The translations under genes and the position numbers were made by a program. Shown in pieces: positions 8,103 to 17,220 of a DNA stretch of 37,542 bases (within the stretch, counting starts at the first letter, position 1; every line of letters begins with the position of its first letter). The DNA is from Pseudobowmanella sp964228145 (GTDB lineage: Bacteria > Pseudomonadota > Gammaproteobacteria > Enterobacterales > Alteromonadaceae), in contig CAXQZJ010000177.1 of NCBI GenBank assembly GCA_964228145.1, positions 1 to 37,542 on the forward strand, written 5' to 3'. Below the pieces are notes generated by a model that was not told the origin of the DNA, ran no database searches, and worked only from the letters and a program-made list of their open reading frames with translations.

Positions 8103-9201
8103 TTACAGGCCTGACTTCAGGCTTGCCTGAATAAATTTATCTAAACCGCCATCCAATACGGCTTGTGTATTGCGGGTTTCTACCCCGGTTCGAAGATCTT
8201 TGATACGCGAATCATCAAGCACATAGGAGCGAATTTGGCTGCCCCAACCGATATCTGATTTAGTATCTTCCATTGCTTGCTTTTGCTCGTTTTGCTTTTG
8301 CAGTTCCATTTCATACAGTTTGGCTTTTAACTGCTTCATGGCTTGGTCTTTATTTTTGTGCTGCGAACGGTCGTTTTGACATTGCACCACTATTCCACTC
8401 GGTTCGTGGGTGATGCGCACCGCAGAATCCGTCCGGTTAACGTGCTGTCCACCCGCGCCCGACGCTCTGTAGGTATCGATGCGCAAATCCGCAGGGTTTA
8501 TCTCGATGTCGATATCGTCGTTGATTTCCGGGTAAACAAAGGCAGACGCAAATGATGTATGACGTCGGTTGCCCGAATCAAACGGCGATTTGCGCACTAA
8601 TCGATGCACTCCGGTTTCGGTGCGTAACCAACCAAAAGCATACTCGCCACCGAACCGAATCGTGGCACTTTTTATCCCTGCCACGTCACCGTCAGACACT
8701 TCAATCAGTTCAGTTTTGAAGCCGTGTTCTTCGCCCCAACGCAAATACATACGTAACAACATATTGGCCCAGTCTTGTGCCTCTGTGCCGCCACTGCCAG
8801 ATTGAATATCTACATAGCAATCGCTTTGGTCGTTGGGACCGGAGAACATGCGACGGAACTCCAGAGCTTCCAACTTACTGAACAACTGAGCCAGTTCAGC
8901 CTGCGCTTCATCAAAGGTTTCCTCGTCACTGGCTTCTACCGCCAACTCTAACAAACCTTCCACGTCCTCCACGCCTTGATCCAATTCATCGATGGTTTCC
9001 ACGATTTGCTCAAGGGAGACTTTTTCTTTACCTAACGCTTGTGCCCTGTCCGGTTCATTCCAAACATCTGGATCTTCCAACTCCCGATTTACTTCTTCGA
9101 GGCGCTCTTGCTTGGCAGCGTAGTCAAAGATACCCCCTAAGCGCGTCGGTGCGCACTTTTACATCTTGAATGCCATTTTGTATTGGATTGATTTCAAACA
9201 T
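8103..9201 (-). CDS. prfB: Peptide chain release factor 2, expressed by programmed +1 frameshift
   Basis: Translation starts at ATG 9201 (MFEINPIQNGIQDVKVRTDA), runs 25 codons to an in-frame TGA at 9126-9124, and continues in the +1 frame as DYAAKQERLEEVNRELEDP to the stop at 8103. The joined product is 365 residues, the same as E. coli RF2. The SPF tripeptide that reads UGA/UAA is present (VRKSPFDSGNRRH), as is the GGQ motif (RASGAGGQHVNRTDSAV) that promotes peptidyl-tRNA hydrolysis. The gene heads the prfB-lysS operon. A gene call beginning at 9080 would omit the first 40 residues. RF2 controls its own frameshift through its concentration. Confidence 0.98.
9124..9138 (-). promoter_or_regulatory. 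prfB: RF2 autoregulatory +1 frameshift site
   Basis: On the minus strand the site reads AGGGGG TAT CTT TGA C. It contains the internal Shine-Dalgarno-like AGGGGG, three bases, the slippery CTT codon and the TGA stop followed by C. This is the canonical prfB recoding element, so the stop codon is not a sequencing error. Confidence 0.98.
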
Positions 9202-9386
9202 AGTTTTATTGGTTTTTTGGATTTGACACAAAGGTCAGGAATTTTAGCGGATAGCGCGCTTAAATGACAGGCTAACCCAGACACAAGCAGCGAAATTTGC
9301 AGACTTTATTTGGCTAAGTTATGGCTTTGCATTGCATTCAGTTAATTTTTCACTAGGATCTGCGCTTTTGTTGTCAGGACCTTTTT

Positions 9387-9914
9387 ATGTTTTCACTCGC
9401 GGAAGCCTTTGGTGCCCTCGCTGTTATCCTTAATGCTATTGGCTATCGGCAGGATAACATTAACGCCTACCGCCTTTGGGTCGCGTTAGCCCTGGCAGCG
9501 GTGAGTACACACTTTTTTATGTTGGGAGCCATGGCCGCCGGCATTGGCTGCGCACTTGCCTGTGTGCGTAACTTAATTGCCCTGTTCACCCAACACTGGT
9601 GGGTAGTGGTAGTTTTCGTCGCCGCAAATCTGGGTTTTCTCGGTTGGGAATTTTTTATACTCGACCATGGCCCATTAATTTTCATCGCTTACACTTCTTC
9701 CATTATCTTCACCGTGGGCACAGTGCTGATACAAGATGCAACACGAATTCGTCAGGTGTTTATCGCCGCGGAGGGCCTTGGTTTGGTCTATGCACTCAGC
9801 GTTGGAAGTATCTTTGGCAGCGTGTTTAATCTGGTCAATCTTACCAGCATAGGCCTCAAACTCTGGCAAGATAAACGCATGAAAGATCCCGGCAAGGAAG
9901 ACCCTTCGGCTTAA
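9387..9914 (+). CDS. ygjV: YgjV-family inner membrane protein
   Basis: 175 residues with about six hydrophobic membrane segments. It resembles the YgjV (Imp-YgjV) family, with an N-terminal LNAIGYRQDNINAYR segment after the first helix, where the family has a short conserved charged loop, and a C-terminal NLVNLTSIGLKLWQDKR. The function of the family is not established. The gene is divergent from prfB across about 185 bases that hold both promoters. Its TAA overlaps the stop of the convergent methyltransferase gene in a TTAA. Confidence 0.8.
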   Translation: MFSLAEAFGALAVILNAIGYRQDNINAYRLWVALALAAVSTHFFMLGAMAAGIGCALACVRNLIALFTQHWWVVVVFVAANLGFLGWEFFILDHGPLIFIAYTSSIIFTVGTVLIQDATRIRQVFIAAEGLGLVYALSVGSIFGSVFNLVNLTSIGLKLWQDKRMKDPGKEDPSA

Positions 9915-11092
9915 CGACTAGCGATAATTTGAATATTGCGCGGTGATTGCTGACGATCACAAAATTCCTGTAACCTGACTTCAGCACCCGCCTCTTCCAG
10001 CGCGCATGCCAAGTCTAATACTAACCACAGTTCGATTGCCCGACGAAAACCATGACTGGCCAACTCCAATCGGCGTATTTGCGCGAAGCGTCGCTCGCCT
10101 GCTGTGATAAACGGCTGAATCGCCAATCCCGATGGAATATTGAGCCCTTTTTTACCGGCCAAGTGTGTAATAACCTTATGCGCGCCCCAGTTTACCGCTG
10201 AGTTTGGAAGTGATGGTGTAGGCAGGTATTCATCAACCCCGCGGACCTCTCGTTGGAGTAAATCAAACGCCACGCGCCATTGTTTGATCTGCAATACCTG
10301 CCGACGCACTCTTTCGGGCGCGGTCACCATTTCCTGTACAGCAAGCCTTACCTGATCTCGTTGCAAGGTTAATTCACTGCGCTTAGCCGTTCGCGAGATC
10401 GGTAGAAATGGCCCTTTAAACCACTGGTGATAACAACATGGCGCCAAAACCAGGTGAGAGGACTCGGAGTCAACCCAGCGTTTTATCAACGTCCTGTGTA
10501 AATCGCCACAGGCATGCAGTGCCAGGACCGACTCATCCGGATTAAACGTAAGCTGCTGTTGTAGAACATCTTTCTGCTCAAAACAAACATTACTGATTGT
10601 AGACTCAGCCATTTTCATACCAGCGTCACACAGAGCAGGATCTCTCTCTATCGCTCTGAGTTGCTTATTAAAGTGCGCCGCTGCGGTACGGCCTAGATGG
10701 GACTTACCCGCGCACCAATCGACAAATCTAGTCACCTTGTGAGGCGTACTGACCCCAGCCAGAAAAGCCTGAATTTGTGACCATTTTCGACCGGGGATAT
10801 CAACACTTAAAAACCGATCTACGGTTACGGCCTGACGCCCGTGAGGTAACGCTGTAGCTTTGCTGAGCGGCGCCATAGACGGAACAAACTTGCTCAGAAA
10901 TTCATGAAGACGTTGCGGGTTTTCATCGAGTTGGTGCAATTGCGCATTCGTCAATGACAAAAGTGCATCGCTTAATGCAGGATACTGTTGCTGCCACGCA
11001 AGGTTTAAATGATGAAATGCGGCCTGTTGCCAAAGCAACCGATGATCGACCAGCAGGCCCGATAGGGCTTTGTGACATTCAGAAAAGGACAT
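9911..11092 (-). CDS. SAM-dependent methyltransferase-like protein (PF13679 type)
   Basis: 393 residues. The central region reads like a Rossmann-fold methyltransferase: motif I FVDWCAGKSHLGR (about residue 143), an acidic strand end (AIERDPAL), and later VLALHACGDLHRTLI followed by APCCYHQWF. The last two are the signature of the PF13679 methyltransferase group that includes METTL25/RRNAD1-like proteins. The substrate is unknown; RNA or protein are both possible. The flanking regions of about 130 and 150 residues are poorly conserved in appearance. No strong ribosome binding site precedes the ATG. It stands alone on its strand between ygjV and the PEP-CTERM-like gene. Confidence 0.75.
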   Translation of the reverse strand: MSFSECHKALSGLLVDHRLLWQQAAFHHLNLAWQQQYPALSDALLSLTNAQLHQLDENPQRLHEFLSKFVPSMAPLSKATALPHGRQAVTVDRFLSVDIPGRKWSQIQAFLAGVSTPHKVTRFVDWCAGKSHLGRTAAAHFNKQLRAIERDPALCDAGMKMAESTISNVCFEQKDVLQQQLTFNPDESVLALHACGDLHRTLIKRWVDSESSHLVLAPCCYHQWFKGPFLPISRTAKRSELTLQRDQVRLAVQEMVTAPERVRRQVLQIKQWRVAFDLLQREVRGVDEYLPTPSLPNSAVNWGAHKVITHLAGKKGLNIPSGLAIQPFITAGERRFAQIRRLELASHGFRRAIELWLVLDLACALEEAGAEVRLQEFCDRQQSPRNIQIIASR

Positions 11093-11171
11093 AGCAACAC
11101 CGGAGAAAAAAACCGATGCAGTTTAAAGGATATCAGGCGACACACAAGTGCCGCCTTTCAACTCGTTGGTA

Positions 11172-12047
11172 TTAGTTCAATCGTCTGCGCAGCAATGCCC
11201 CACTAGCAAACAGGAATAACAGCCCCATGGCAGGCGCATTTACCGGATTTGCTTGGGCGGCAATGTAATCGAGCTCTTGCTGGGTTGCCAGATACTGCAC
11301 GTTAAACAGGCCACCATAGGTTACAGAATTTGCTTGATAGTAATCGCCATTAGCAGAGTTTTCACCAATGTCATCGGCAGCATACAAACTGCCATAGTAA
11401 CTGCCACTTGCGTCAATCAATGCCTGTAAAATATCTGCGTAAGTCGCTACTTTGCGATCCTCATAGGAGGCTGGGGCAGTTTCAGCCATTTGCAGATAAA
11501 AGTTTTCAAAATAATTGCGCGAACGGGAATAAACGACATTATTTTCCGTCACAACTTCATGTACCTGCTCACTGAACGAACGGGATATCTGCGTGAACGC
11601 ATAATAGGCTAAATCACCCTGTCCGCTTTGGTCATAAAAGCCGCCGACTTTGCTGATCTGGTTATCATCGAAGCTGATATTGGAGCTATTGACCTGATTG
11701 AGCATAGCAAACTCTTCGGCATAGGGATTGTCATAGCTCAATAGTTCAGTGAACAGTGTGTTGCCCCAATGCCCGTAACCGTTGGCAAGGTCAATCCAGT
11801 CAGTGCTCATATCTGCAGCGTTGTAAGCAGCAAAAATATCTACGTTATATACCAGAGTGAAGGGATCGGAATTAACGCTCGAATAGCTGCTGGACGACTG
11901 CTGTTCATCAACACTACCGTTGACATACGTCGTGGTATTAGTACTGCGATCGAAAAATGTTCCCGATATGGTCAGGGTACCAGCATCGACATTTAACGCA
12001 GAGAAACACGTGCTGACCAGCAGCATCGAAAGGAGAGGTTTTTTCAT
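11172..12047 (-). CDS. Exported protein with a PEP-CTERM-like C-terminal sorting signal
   Basis: 291 residues. It has an N-terminal signal peptide (KKPLLSMLLVSTCFSALNVDA) and a mature part rich in Ser, Tyr, Asn and acidic residues with no recognised domain. The C-terminus has the three-part layout of PEP-CTERM proteins: a short motif (VNAPA in place of VPEP), a hydrophobic helix (MGLLFLFASGALL) and a final arginine cluster (RRRLN). Such tails are processed by exosortases, none of which is seen in this window. The protein is probably surface-attached or released with extracellular polysaccharide. The sorting assignment is inference because the proline-glutamate-proline core is degenerate. It follows argS but a terminator separates the two. 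Confidence 0.7.
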   Translation of the reverse strand: MKKPLLSMLLVSTCFSALNVDAGTLTISGTFFDRSTNTTTYVNGSVDEQQSSSSYSSVNSDPFTLVYNVDIFAAYNAADMSTDWIDLANGYGHWGNTLFTELLSYDNPYAEEFAMLNQVNSSNISFDDNQISKVGGFYDQSGQGDLAYYAFTQISRSFSEQVHEVVTENNVVYSRSRNYFENFYLQMAETAPASYEDRKVATYADILQALIDASGSYYGSLYAADDIGENSANGDYYQANSVTYGGLFNVQYLATQQELDYIAAQANPVNAPAMGLLFLFASGALLRRRLN

Positions 12048-12220
12048 ACTTCAACTACCTGTTGTTATTGTTGGTATTATCCGGCAAAACTTACGCAAAC
12101 TTCATACCACTTGTTGATTGTTAGATATTTAGGGAGCTGCAAGGCTGAAGCAATATTAAGCAACAGGAATATGTAAAAAATCCTGACATATACCGTTGTT
12201 TTAACGGATATTTTTTAAGC

Positions 12221-12252
12221 AAAAAAACAAAAACGGAGCCTAAGCTCCGTTT
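12221..12252 (-). terminator. argS: argS intrinsic terminator
   Basis: On the minus strand: stem AAACGGAGC, loop TTAG, GCTCCGTTT, then a T-rich tract interrupted by one G. It begins about 20 bases past the argS stop. Confidence 0.9.
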
Positions 12253-12270
12253 ACTACTCGCTATGTATTT

Positions 12271-14007
12271 CTACATTTTATCCATGGTTTCTATACCTAG
12301 TAAGTCTAATCCGGTCTTCAGGGTTTTGGCAGTCACCGCGACCAGTGCCAATCGACTGGCTTTGTCTTCGTCACTGACCCCCTCTTTTAACATCGGACAG
12401 GCTTCGTAGAATGTCATAAAGGCACTGGCAAGGTCATACAGATAGCTACACAGTACATGGGGGGTGGCTTCTGAGCTAACAGCATTAATGGCCTCATTAA
12501 ACTGGAGTAGCTTCAGTGCAAGCTGATGTTCCTGGGGCGCATCAATACGGATGTGTCCTTCTAGCTCACCAGCATCGACATTGGCTTTTCGGAAAATACT
12601 CTGGATCCGCGTATAGGCATATTGCAGATATGGCGCAGTGTTGCCTTCAAAGCTCAGCATAGTATCCCAATTAAACATATAGTCGGTTGTGCGGTTTTTA
12701 CTTAGATCTGCGTATTTGACCGCACCAATGCCGACCTTGCGCGCCACATCCGCCAGCTCATCTTCGCTCAGGTCCGTTTGTCTGCCACTCAGCAGGGTTG
12801 CTGCGCGCTCCACCGCTTCATCAAGCAACTCGACTAATTTTACGGTGTCACCAGAGCGAGTTTTAAACGGTTTACCGTCACTGCCCAACATCATCCCAAA
12901 AGGACAATGTTCGTAGGTTTGTTGCGGGCGCATAAAGCCAGCTTTACGACCGACTATTTCTGTTTGCTTAAAGTGCAGCGCTTGTCTGGCGTCGGTTAAA
13001 ATAAGCGTTCGGTCAGCATTAAGAGTACCAGACCGATAACGCATAGCAGCCAGATCGGTGGTTGAATACAGATAACCACCGCCGGATTTTTGCACGATAT
13101 AGACAGCAGGATTGCCTTCTTTGTCGGCTAATTCAGGAATAAAGACAACCTGAGCGCCTTGGTCCTCAACGGCAATATTCTGGGCTTTCAGCTCTGCGAC
13201 AACATTAGCTAAGTCGCCGTTGTAGGCAGACTCGCCCATAATATCTTTGCGGGTTAGACTGACATTCAGCTTTTGATAAACTTCTTCACTATGAGCAACA
13301 GAGACATCAATAAACTGCTTCCAAAGAGTCAGGCATTGTGAGTCGCCGCTTTGCAACTTCACTACGTAATCACGTGCCCGATCGGCAAAGCCCTGTTCCT
13401 GATCAAAGCGTACTTTAGCTTCGCGGTAAAAGTCTTCTAAATCCGATAACGCTGTTTCAGCTACTTCGTTGGCTTGCAACTTATCTGACAAGTGCGCAAG
13501 TAACATGCCAAACTGGGTACCCCAATCACCCATGTGATTCTGACGAATCACATTGTGACCCATAAACTCAAGCACTTTGACAACCGCATCCCCTATGATG
13601 GTGGTGCGCAGGTGTCCCACGTGCATTTCTTTGGCTAAGTTCGGTGAAGAGTAATCGACAACAATGGTTTGAGATTCAACCGGACTGATGGCCAGTTTGG
13701 CATCTTGACTAACGACCAACAATTGACTTGCCATCCAAGCCGGCGACAAATGAATGTTGATAAAGCCAGGCCCGGCAACTTCCAACTTATCGGCAATGCC
13801 ATCCAACTCAACGGCGGCAACAATCTGTTCAGCGATTGCACGCGGGTTAGACTTTAGTTGTTTGGCCAGCGCCATGGCACCGTTGAACTGATAATCACCA
13901 AAACCAGCTCGGGTAGCGCGCTGAACCGGCACTGGAGACCCTTCAGGTGCGCCGATAGTAACCAGCGCCTGAGAAAACTTATCCTGCAATAATTCTTGTA
14001 TATTCAT
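12271..14007 (-). CDS. argS: Arginyl-tRNA synthetase
   Basis: 578 residues, the normal length. The N-terminal tRNA-contact domain is followed by the class I HIGH motif as HVGHLRTTIIGD (about residue 130). The KMSK loop is replaced by GKPFKTRSGDTVKL, as is usual in many bacterial ArgRS. The C-terminal DALR anticodon-binding domain ends in LKTGLDLLGIETMDKM, the typical family end. It charges tRNA-Arg. It lies 25 bases downstream of prfC, close enough for cotranscription, and its own terminator follows. Nothing is missing or unusual. Confidence 0.98.
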   Translation of the reverse strand: MNIQELLQDKFSQALVTIGAPEGSPVPVQRATRAGFGDYQFNGAMALAKQLKSNPRAIAEQIVAAVELDGIADKLEVAGPGFINIHLSPAWMASQLLVVSQDAKLAISPVESQTIVVDYSSPNLAKEMHVGHLRTTIIGDAVVKVLEFMGHNVIRQNHMGDWGTQFGMLLAHLSDKLQANEVAETALSDLEDFYREAKVRFDQEQGFADRARDYVVKLQSGDSQCLTLWKQFIDVSVAHSEEVYQKLNVSLTRKDIMGESAYNGDLANVVAELKAQNIAVEDQGAQVVFIPELADKEGNPAVYIVQKSGGGYLYSTTDLAAMRYRSGTLNADRTLILTDARQALHFKQTEIVGRKAGFMRPQQTYEHCPFGMMLGSDGKPFKTRSGDTVKLVELLDEAVERAATLLSGRQTDLSEDELADVARKVGIGAVKYADLSKNRTTDYMFNWDTMLSFEGNTAPYLQYAYTRIQSIFRKANVDAGELEGHIRIDAPQEHQLALKLLQFNEAINAVSSEATPHVLCSYLYDLASAFMTFYEACPMLKEGVSDEDKASRLALVAVTAKTLKTGLDLLGIETMDKM

Positions 14008-14032
14008 AAGGTTATCTAATTCTGTTAAGTGC

Positions 14033-15613
14033 TTAGTGCTCGCGCGTTGCTCTGAAGCTTATATCTGGATAGCGCTCTTCCGCCAGCGATAGATTGACCC
14101 GGGTCGGCGCCACATAAGTCAGGTTATCGCCTCCATCCAGGGCAAGGTTCGCTTCAGCTTTGCGTCTGAACTCATCTAACTTACGTGGGTCCTCACTGTC
14201 TACCCACCTTGCTGTGGCAACATTAACGGCTTCATATATTGCGTCGACGTTGTATTCCGCTTTAAGACGAGCAACGACCACATCAAACTGCAAAACGCCC
14301 ACGGCGCCCACGATAAGATCGTTGTTGATAAGTGGCCTGAATACTTGCACTGCGCCTTCTTCGGAGAGCTGCACCAGCCCCTTTAACAACTGCTTCTGTT
14401 TAAGCGGGTCCTTTAAACGAATGCGACGGAATAGCTCAGGAGCAAAGTTAGGAATACCTGTGAAGCGAAATTTTTCGCCCTCGCTAAAGGTGTCACCAAT
14501 TTGGATGGAGCCGTGATTATGCAGGCCAATGATATCGCCGGCGTAGGCTTCATCGGCGACATCTCTGTCTCCGGCCATAAAGGTCACCGCATCGGAAATC
14601 CGCACATCCTTACCAATTCGCGGCTGATGTAACTTCATACCTTTTTGGTACTTACCCGAAACAATCCGACAAAAGGCAATCCTATCCCGATGCTTAGGAT
14701 CCATGTTGGCCTGTATCTTAAATACAAAACCACTGAACTTGTCTTCGCTGGACTCGATACGACGCTCGTTGGTTTCGCGTCCCTGTGGCTTAGGTGCCCA
14801 TGCAGTTAAACCATCAAGCATATGATCTACACCAAAATTGCCCAGCGCGGTGCCAAAAAATACTGGCGTTAACTCACCATCTAAAAAGGCTTGTCGTTCA
14901 AATTCGTGAGAGGCTCCTAAAATCAACTCCAGCTCTTCACGCAACTGTTCAGCCAAGTCATTACCTACCGCGCTATCCAACTCGTCATTGTCCAGGCCTT
15001 TAATAATACGAACATCTTGAATCGTGTGACCTTGACCACTTTGGTACAAAATCGTCTCATCGCGATGAATGTGATAGACGCCTTTAAACTCCTTACCACA
15101 GCCAATTGGCCAGGTGATCGGTGAACACGCGATATTAAGCTCAGTTTCTACTTCGTCGAGCAGCTCCATCGGATCACGAATGTCACGGTCCAATTTGTTC
15201 ATAAAGGTAACAATAGGGGTGTCACGCAAACGCGTCACTTCCATCAATTTGCGCGTTCTGTCCTCAACACCTTTAGCGGCATCGATGACCATTAAACAAG
15301 AATCGACGGCGGTTAGCGTTCGGTAGGTATCCTCAGAAAAGTCCTCATGCCCCGGCGTATCCAACAGGTTAACCAAACAGTCACCATAGGGAAACTGCAT
15401 CACAGAGGTAGTCACGGAAATGCCCCGCTCTTTCTCCATTTCCATCCAGTCAGACTTTGCATGCTGGTTTGACCCCCGGCCTTTTACCGTACCGGCTTTT
15501 TGCAACGCCTTACCGAATAACAAAACTTTTTCAGTAATAGTGGTTTTACCGGCGTCAGGGTGCGAGATGATCGCGAAGGTTCTGCGCTTGTCGACTTCCT
15601 GCTGATAACTCAT
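14033..15613 (-). CDS. prfC: Peptide chain release factor 3
   Basis: 526 residues. The GTPase motifs are all visible: G1 SHPDAGKTT, the switch I threonine within ERGISVTTSVMQF, G3 LLDTPGHEDF and G4 FMNKLDRD. The domain after them is that of RF3 rather than EF-G (KFSGFVFKIQANMDPKHRDR, about residues 293-312). RF3 removes RF1 and RF2 from the ribosome after peptide release and contributes to post-peptidyl-transfer quality control. It is transcribed ahead of argS. Upstream lies the terminator of the SDR operon, so the promoter should fall between 15614 and 15703. Confidence 0.98.
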   Translation of the reverse strand: MSYQQEVDKRRTFAIISHPDAGKTTITEKVLLFGKALQKAGTVKGRGSNQHAKSDWMEMEKERGISVTTSVMQFPYGDCLVNLLDTPGHEDFSEDTYRTLTAVDSCLMVIDAAKGVEDRTRKLMEVTRLRDTPIVTFMNKLDRDIRDPMELLDEVETELNIACSPITWPIGCGKEFKGVYHIHRDETILYQSGQGHTIQDVRIIKGLDNDELDSAVGNDLAEQLREELELILGASHEFERQAFLDGELTPVFFGTALGNFGVDHMLDGLTAWAPKPQGRETNERRIESSEDKFSGFVFKIQANMDPKHRDRIAFCRIVSGKYQKGMKLHQPRIGKDVRISDAVTFMAGDRDVADEAYAGDIIGLHNHGSIQIGDTFSEGEKFRFTGIPNFAPELFRRIRLKDPLKQKQLLKGLVQLSEEGAVQVFRPLINNDLIVGAVGVLQFDVVVARLKAEYNVDAIYEAVNVATARWVDSEDPRKLDEFRRKAEANLALDGGDNLTYVAPTRVNLSLAEERYPDISFRATREH

Positions 15614-15703
15614 TGGATCGGCGTTCTCTTTAGTAACGATTCAGACAAAAATTTGGGCGCGGATTGTAGCGCAATCGGAACAAAATGTCGCTGTTTCGCA
15701 GAA

Positions 15704-15738
15704 TAAAAAAACGCCTGAGCGTCAGACCCTCAGGCGTT
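15704..15738 (-). terminator. Terminator of the ACAD-SDR-kinase operon
   Basis: On the minus strand: stem ACGCCTGAG, loop GGTCTGACG, CTCAGGCGT, then a run of T residues. It lies 27 bases past the last SDR gene and before prfC, so it marks the end of the operon that begins at 20351. Confidence 0.9.
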
Positions 15739-15764
15739 TAAAGTGTTAAGCAATTTGGGCTTGG

Positions 15765-16517
15765 CTAGCTCATCTTGCGAATCACGCTGGTTGGGGCAAT
15801 GCGCAATACCCAGTGCAACAATGCCCAGGGCCAAGCAGGAACATAAGCATTGGCTTTTTCTTTTTCAATCGCTTTCACCATCGCCTTACAGCCTGTCTCG
15901 GTATCAACGATAAAGGGGACTTTTTCGACTTTTTCGTTGATTTCGCTGCGGATAAAGCCCGGATGGATACAGCTGACTTCAATCGGCTTATTTGCCACAT
16001 CAATTCGCATCCCCTCAGACATGGAGGACAATGCCGCTTTGGTCGCCGCATAGACTGTCATGGCGCGACGAAACCCTCTAACCGCACTGATGGATGAAAT
16101 AGTGACTAAATGGCCGTTATTCTGCTCGCGGAAAATCTCCATTGCCGCCTCACATTGAGCGAGCGCAGCGACAAGATTGGTTTCGGCGGTTTGCTTATTG
16201 GCATGAAAATAACCTGTACCAATCGACGCGCCTTTACCCATTCCGGCATTTACAATCACTCTGTCCAGACGACCTAATTCGTCACGAAATGCCTGAAAAA
16301 CACGAAAAACGTCGTCATGTTGGTTTACGTCCAACGGCTTGATTAACACCTTAATGTCGGGATTAATCGCCAACAATTCGGTTTTTAATTCTTCGAGTCG
16401 GTCAACGCGGCGCGCGCACAACGCCAAATTACGCCCTTTTTTAGCGAACTCAATCGCCATACCTTTGCCAAGTCCTGAGCTTGCTCCGGTGATTAAAATA
16501 TTTTGTCTCAATGGCAT
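15765..16517 (-). CDS. Short-chain dehydrogenase/reductase (last gene of ACAD operon)
   Basis: 250 residues, classical SDR length. The NAD(P)-binding TGASSGLG motif is at about residues 10-17, NAGMG is at about 90, and the catalytic Ser-Tyr-Lys are in TISSISAV and YAATK (about residues 143 and 155-159). Arginine after the second strand (ARRVDRLEEL) suggests NADP preference, which is inference. The start has AAGGAAAG upstream and is only 13 bases after the histidine-phosphatase-like gene. As the second SDR of the operon it could oxidise or reduce a hydroxyacyl intermediate, but its substrate cannot be told from the sequence. Confidence 0.9.
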   Translation of the reverse strand: MPLRQNILITGASSGLGKGMAIEFAKKGRNLALCARRVDRLEELKTELLAINPDIKVLIKPLDVNQHDDVFRVFQAFRDELGRLDRVIVNAGMGKGASIGTGYFHANKQTAETNLVAALAQCEAAMEIFREQNNGHLVTISSISAVRGFRRAMTVYAATKAALSSMSEGMRIDVANKPIEVSCIHPGFIRSEINEKVEKVPFIVDTETGCKAMVKAIEKEKANAYVPAWPWALLHWVLRIAPTSVIRKMS

Positions 16518-16530
16518 TATTTTGCTTTCC

Positions 16531-17220
16531 TTACCCGTAAGTGATCAGTGACTTGTCACCCATTAGATCAAAAATGTCGTGACTGTTTAACGTAGATAAA
16601 CTGGCTTTACCATGACCTCGCATGACTATTTTAGTGATTCCGCCATTGACCAAGGTCCAATTTATACGCATGAAATCAGTCAGCGGTAGCCCCAACAAAT
16701 GGCAAGCCACCACGCTAATGGGACCGCCTGAGGTAAACACTAACTGTGGTTTTTGCTGATGTTGTGCGCAATGGTCAAAGGCAGATAACACGCGATCGGA
16801 AAACGATGACCAATTTTCCTGATAGGCATCACTATCCGGGTTCTGCGTCCAACGTGTCATGGCTTTAAAAAACAGCCTTTGCAGGGTTTTCATGGGCTGT
16901 TCTTCATTCGCGAGGTAATCGCGCATCAGCGCTGGTGTTGCCAAGTGAGGTTCCATCACCCCCAAAATGTCCTGATGGGGGTATTCATTCCAGCGCTCAT
17001 CTTGCTCCGCGGAAACCGCGGCAAGGTGTTTAACGGCATTATCATGTGTTTGTCGGTGACGTAACATGCTGCCATGCACAATGCGTTTAGGCGAAATGTG
17101 CCGAGCCGCCAGTCCCTGCCCCAGCAGGTCAGCCTGTCGGTGGCCAAGTTGTGACAAAGCATCGTAGTCATCGGCAAAAAAACTCGCTTGCCCATGCCGA
17201 ATCAAATAGATGACGGACAT
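16531..17220 (-). CDS. Histidine phosphatase superfamily protein with Ser in place of the second catalytic His
   Basis: 229 residues of the phosphoglycerate mutase/histidine phosphatase fold. The N-terminal RHG nucleophile motif is intact (IRHGQAS, His9), and the following region (LSQLGHRQADLLGQGLAAR) is typical. The usual C-terminal SHGG, which carries the second active-site histidine, reads TSGGPIS here (Ser codon TCA at 16731-16729). The ATG overlaps the upstream kinase stop by one base in TGATG, so translation is coupled. In this operon a phosphatase or phospho-intermediate binder makes sense beside a kinase that may phosphorylate acyl-CoA substrates. Whether it is catalytically active is unclear. 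Confidence 0.85.
   Translation of the reverse strand: MSVIYLIRHGQASFFADDYDALSQLGHRQADLLGQGLAARHISPKRIVHGSMLRHRQTHDNAVKHLAAVSAEQDERWNEYPHQDILGVMEPHLATPALMRDYLANEEQPMKTLQRLFFKAMTRWTQNPDSDAYQENWSSFSDRVLSAFDHCAQHQQKPQLVFTSGGPISVVACHLLGLPLTDFMRINWTLVNGGITKIVMRGHGKASLSTLNSHDIFDLMGDKSLITYG

Noticed and set aside
9124..9126. In-frame TGA in prfB as a nonsense mutation or assembly error
   Set aside because: It lies in the canonical programmed frameshift site and the joined product is full length.
12271..14007. Missing KMSK in ArgRS as a defect
   Set aside because: Many bacterial ArgRS have KTRS-like or altered sequence here; length and all other parts are normal.
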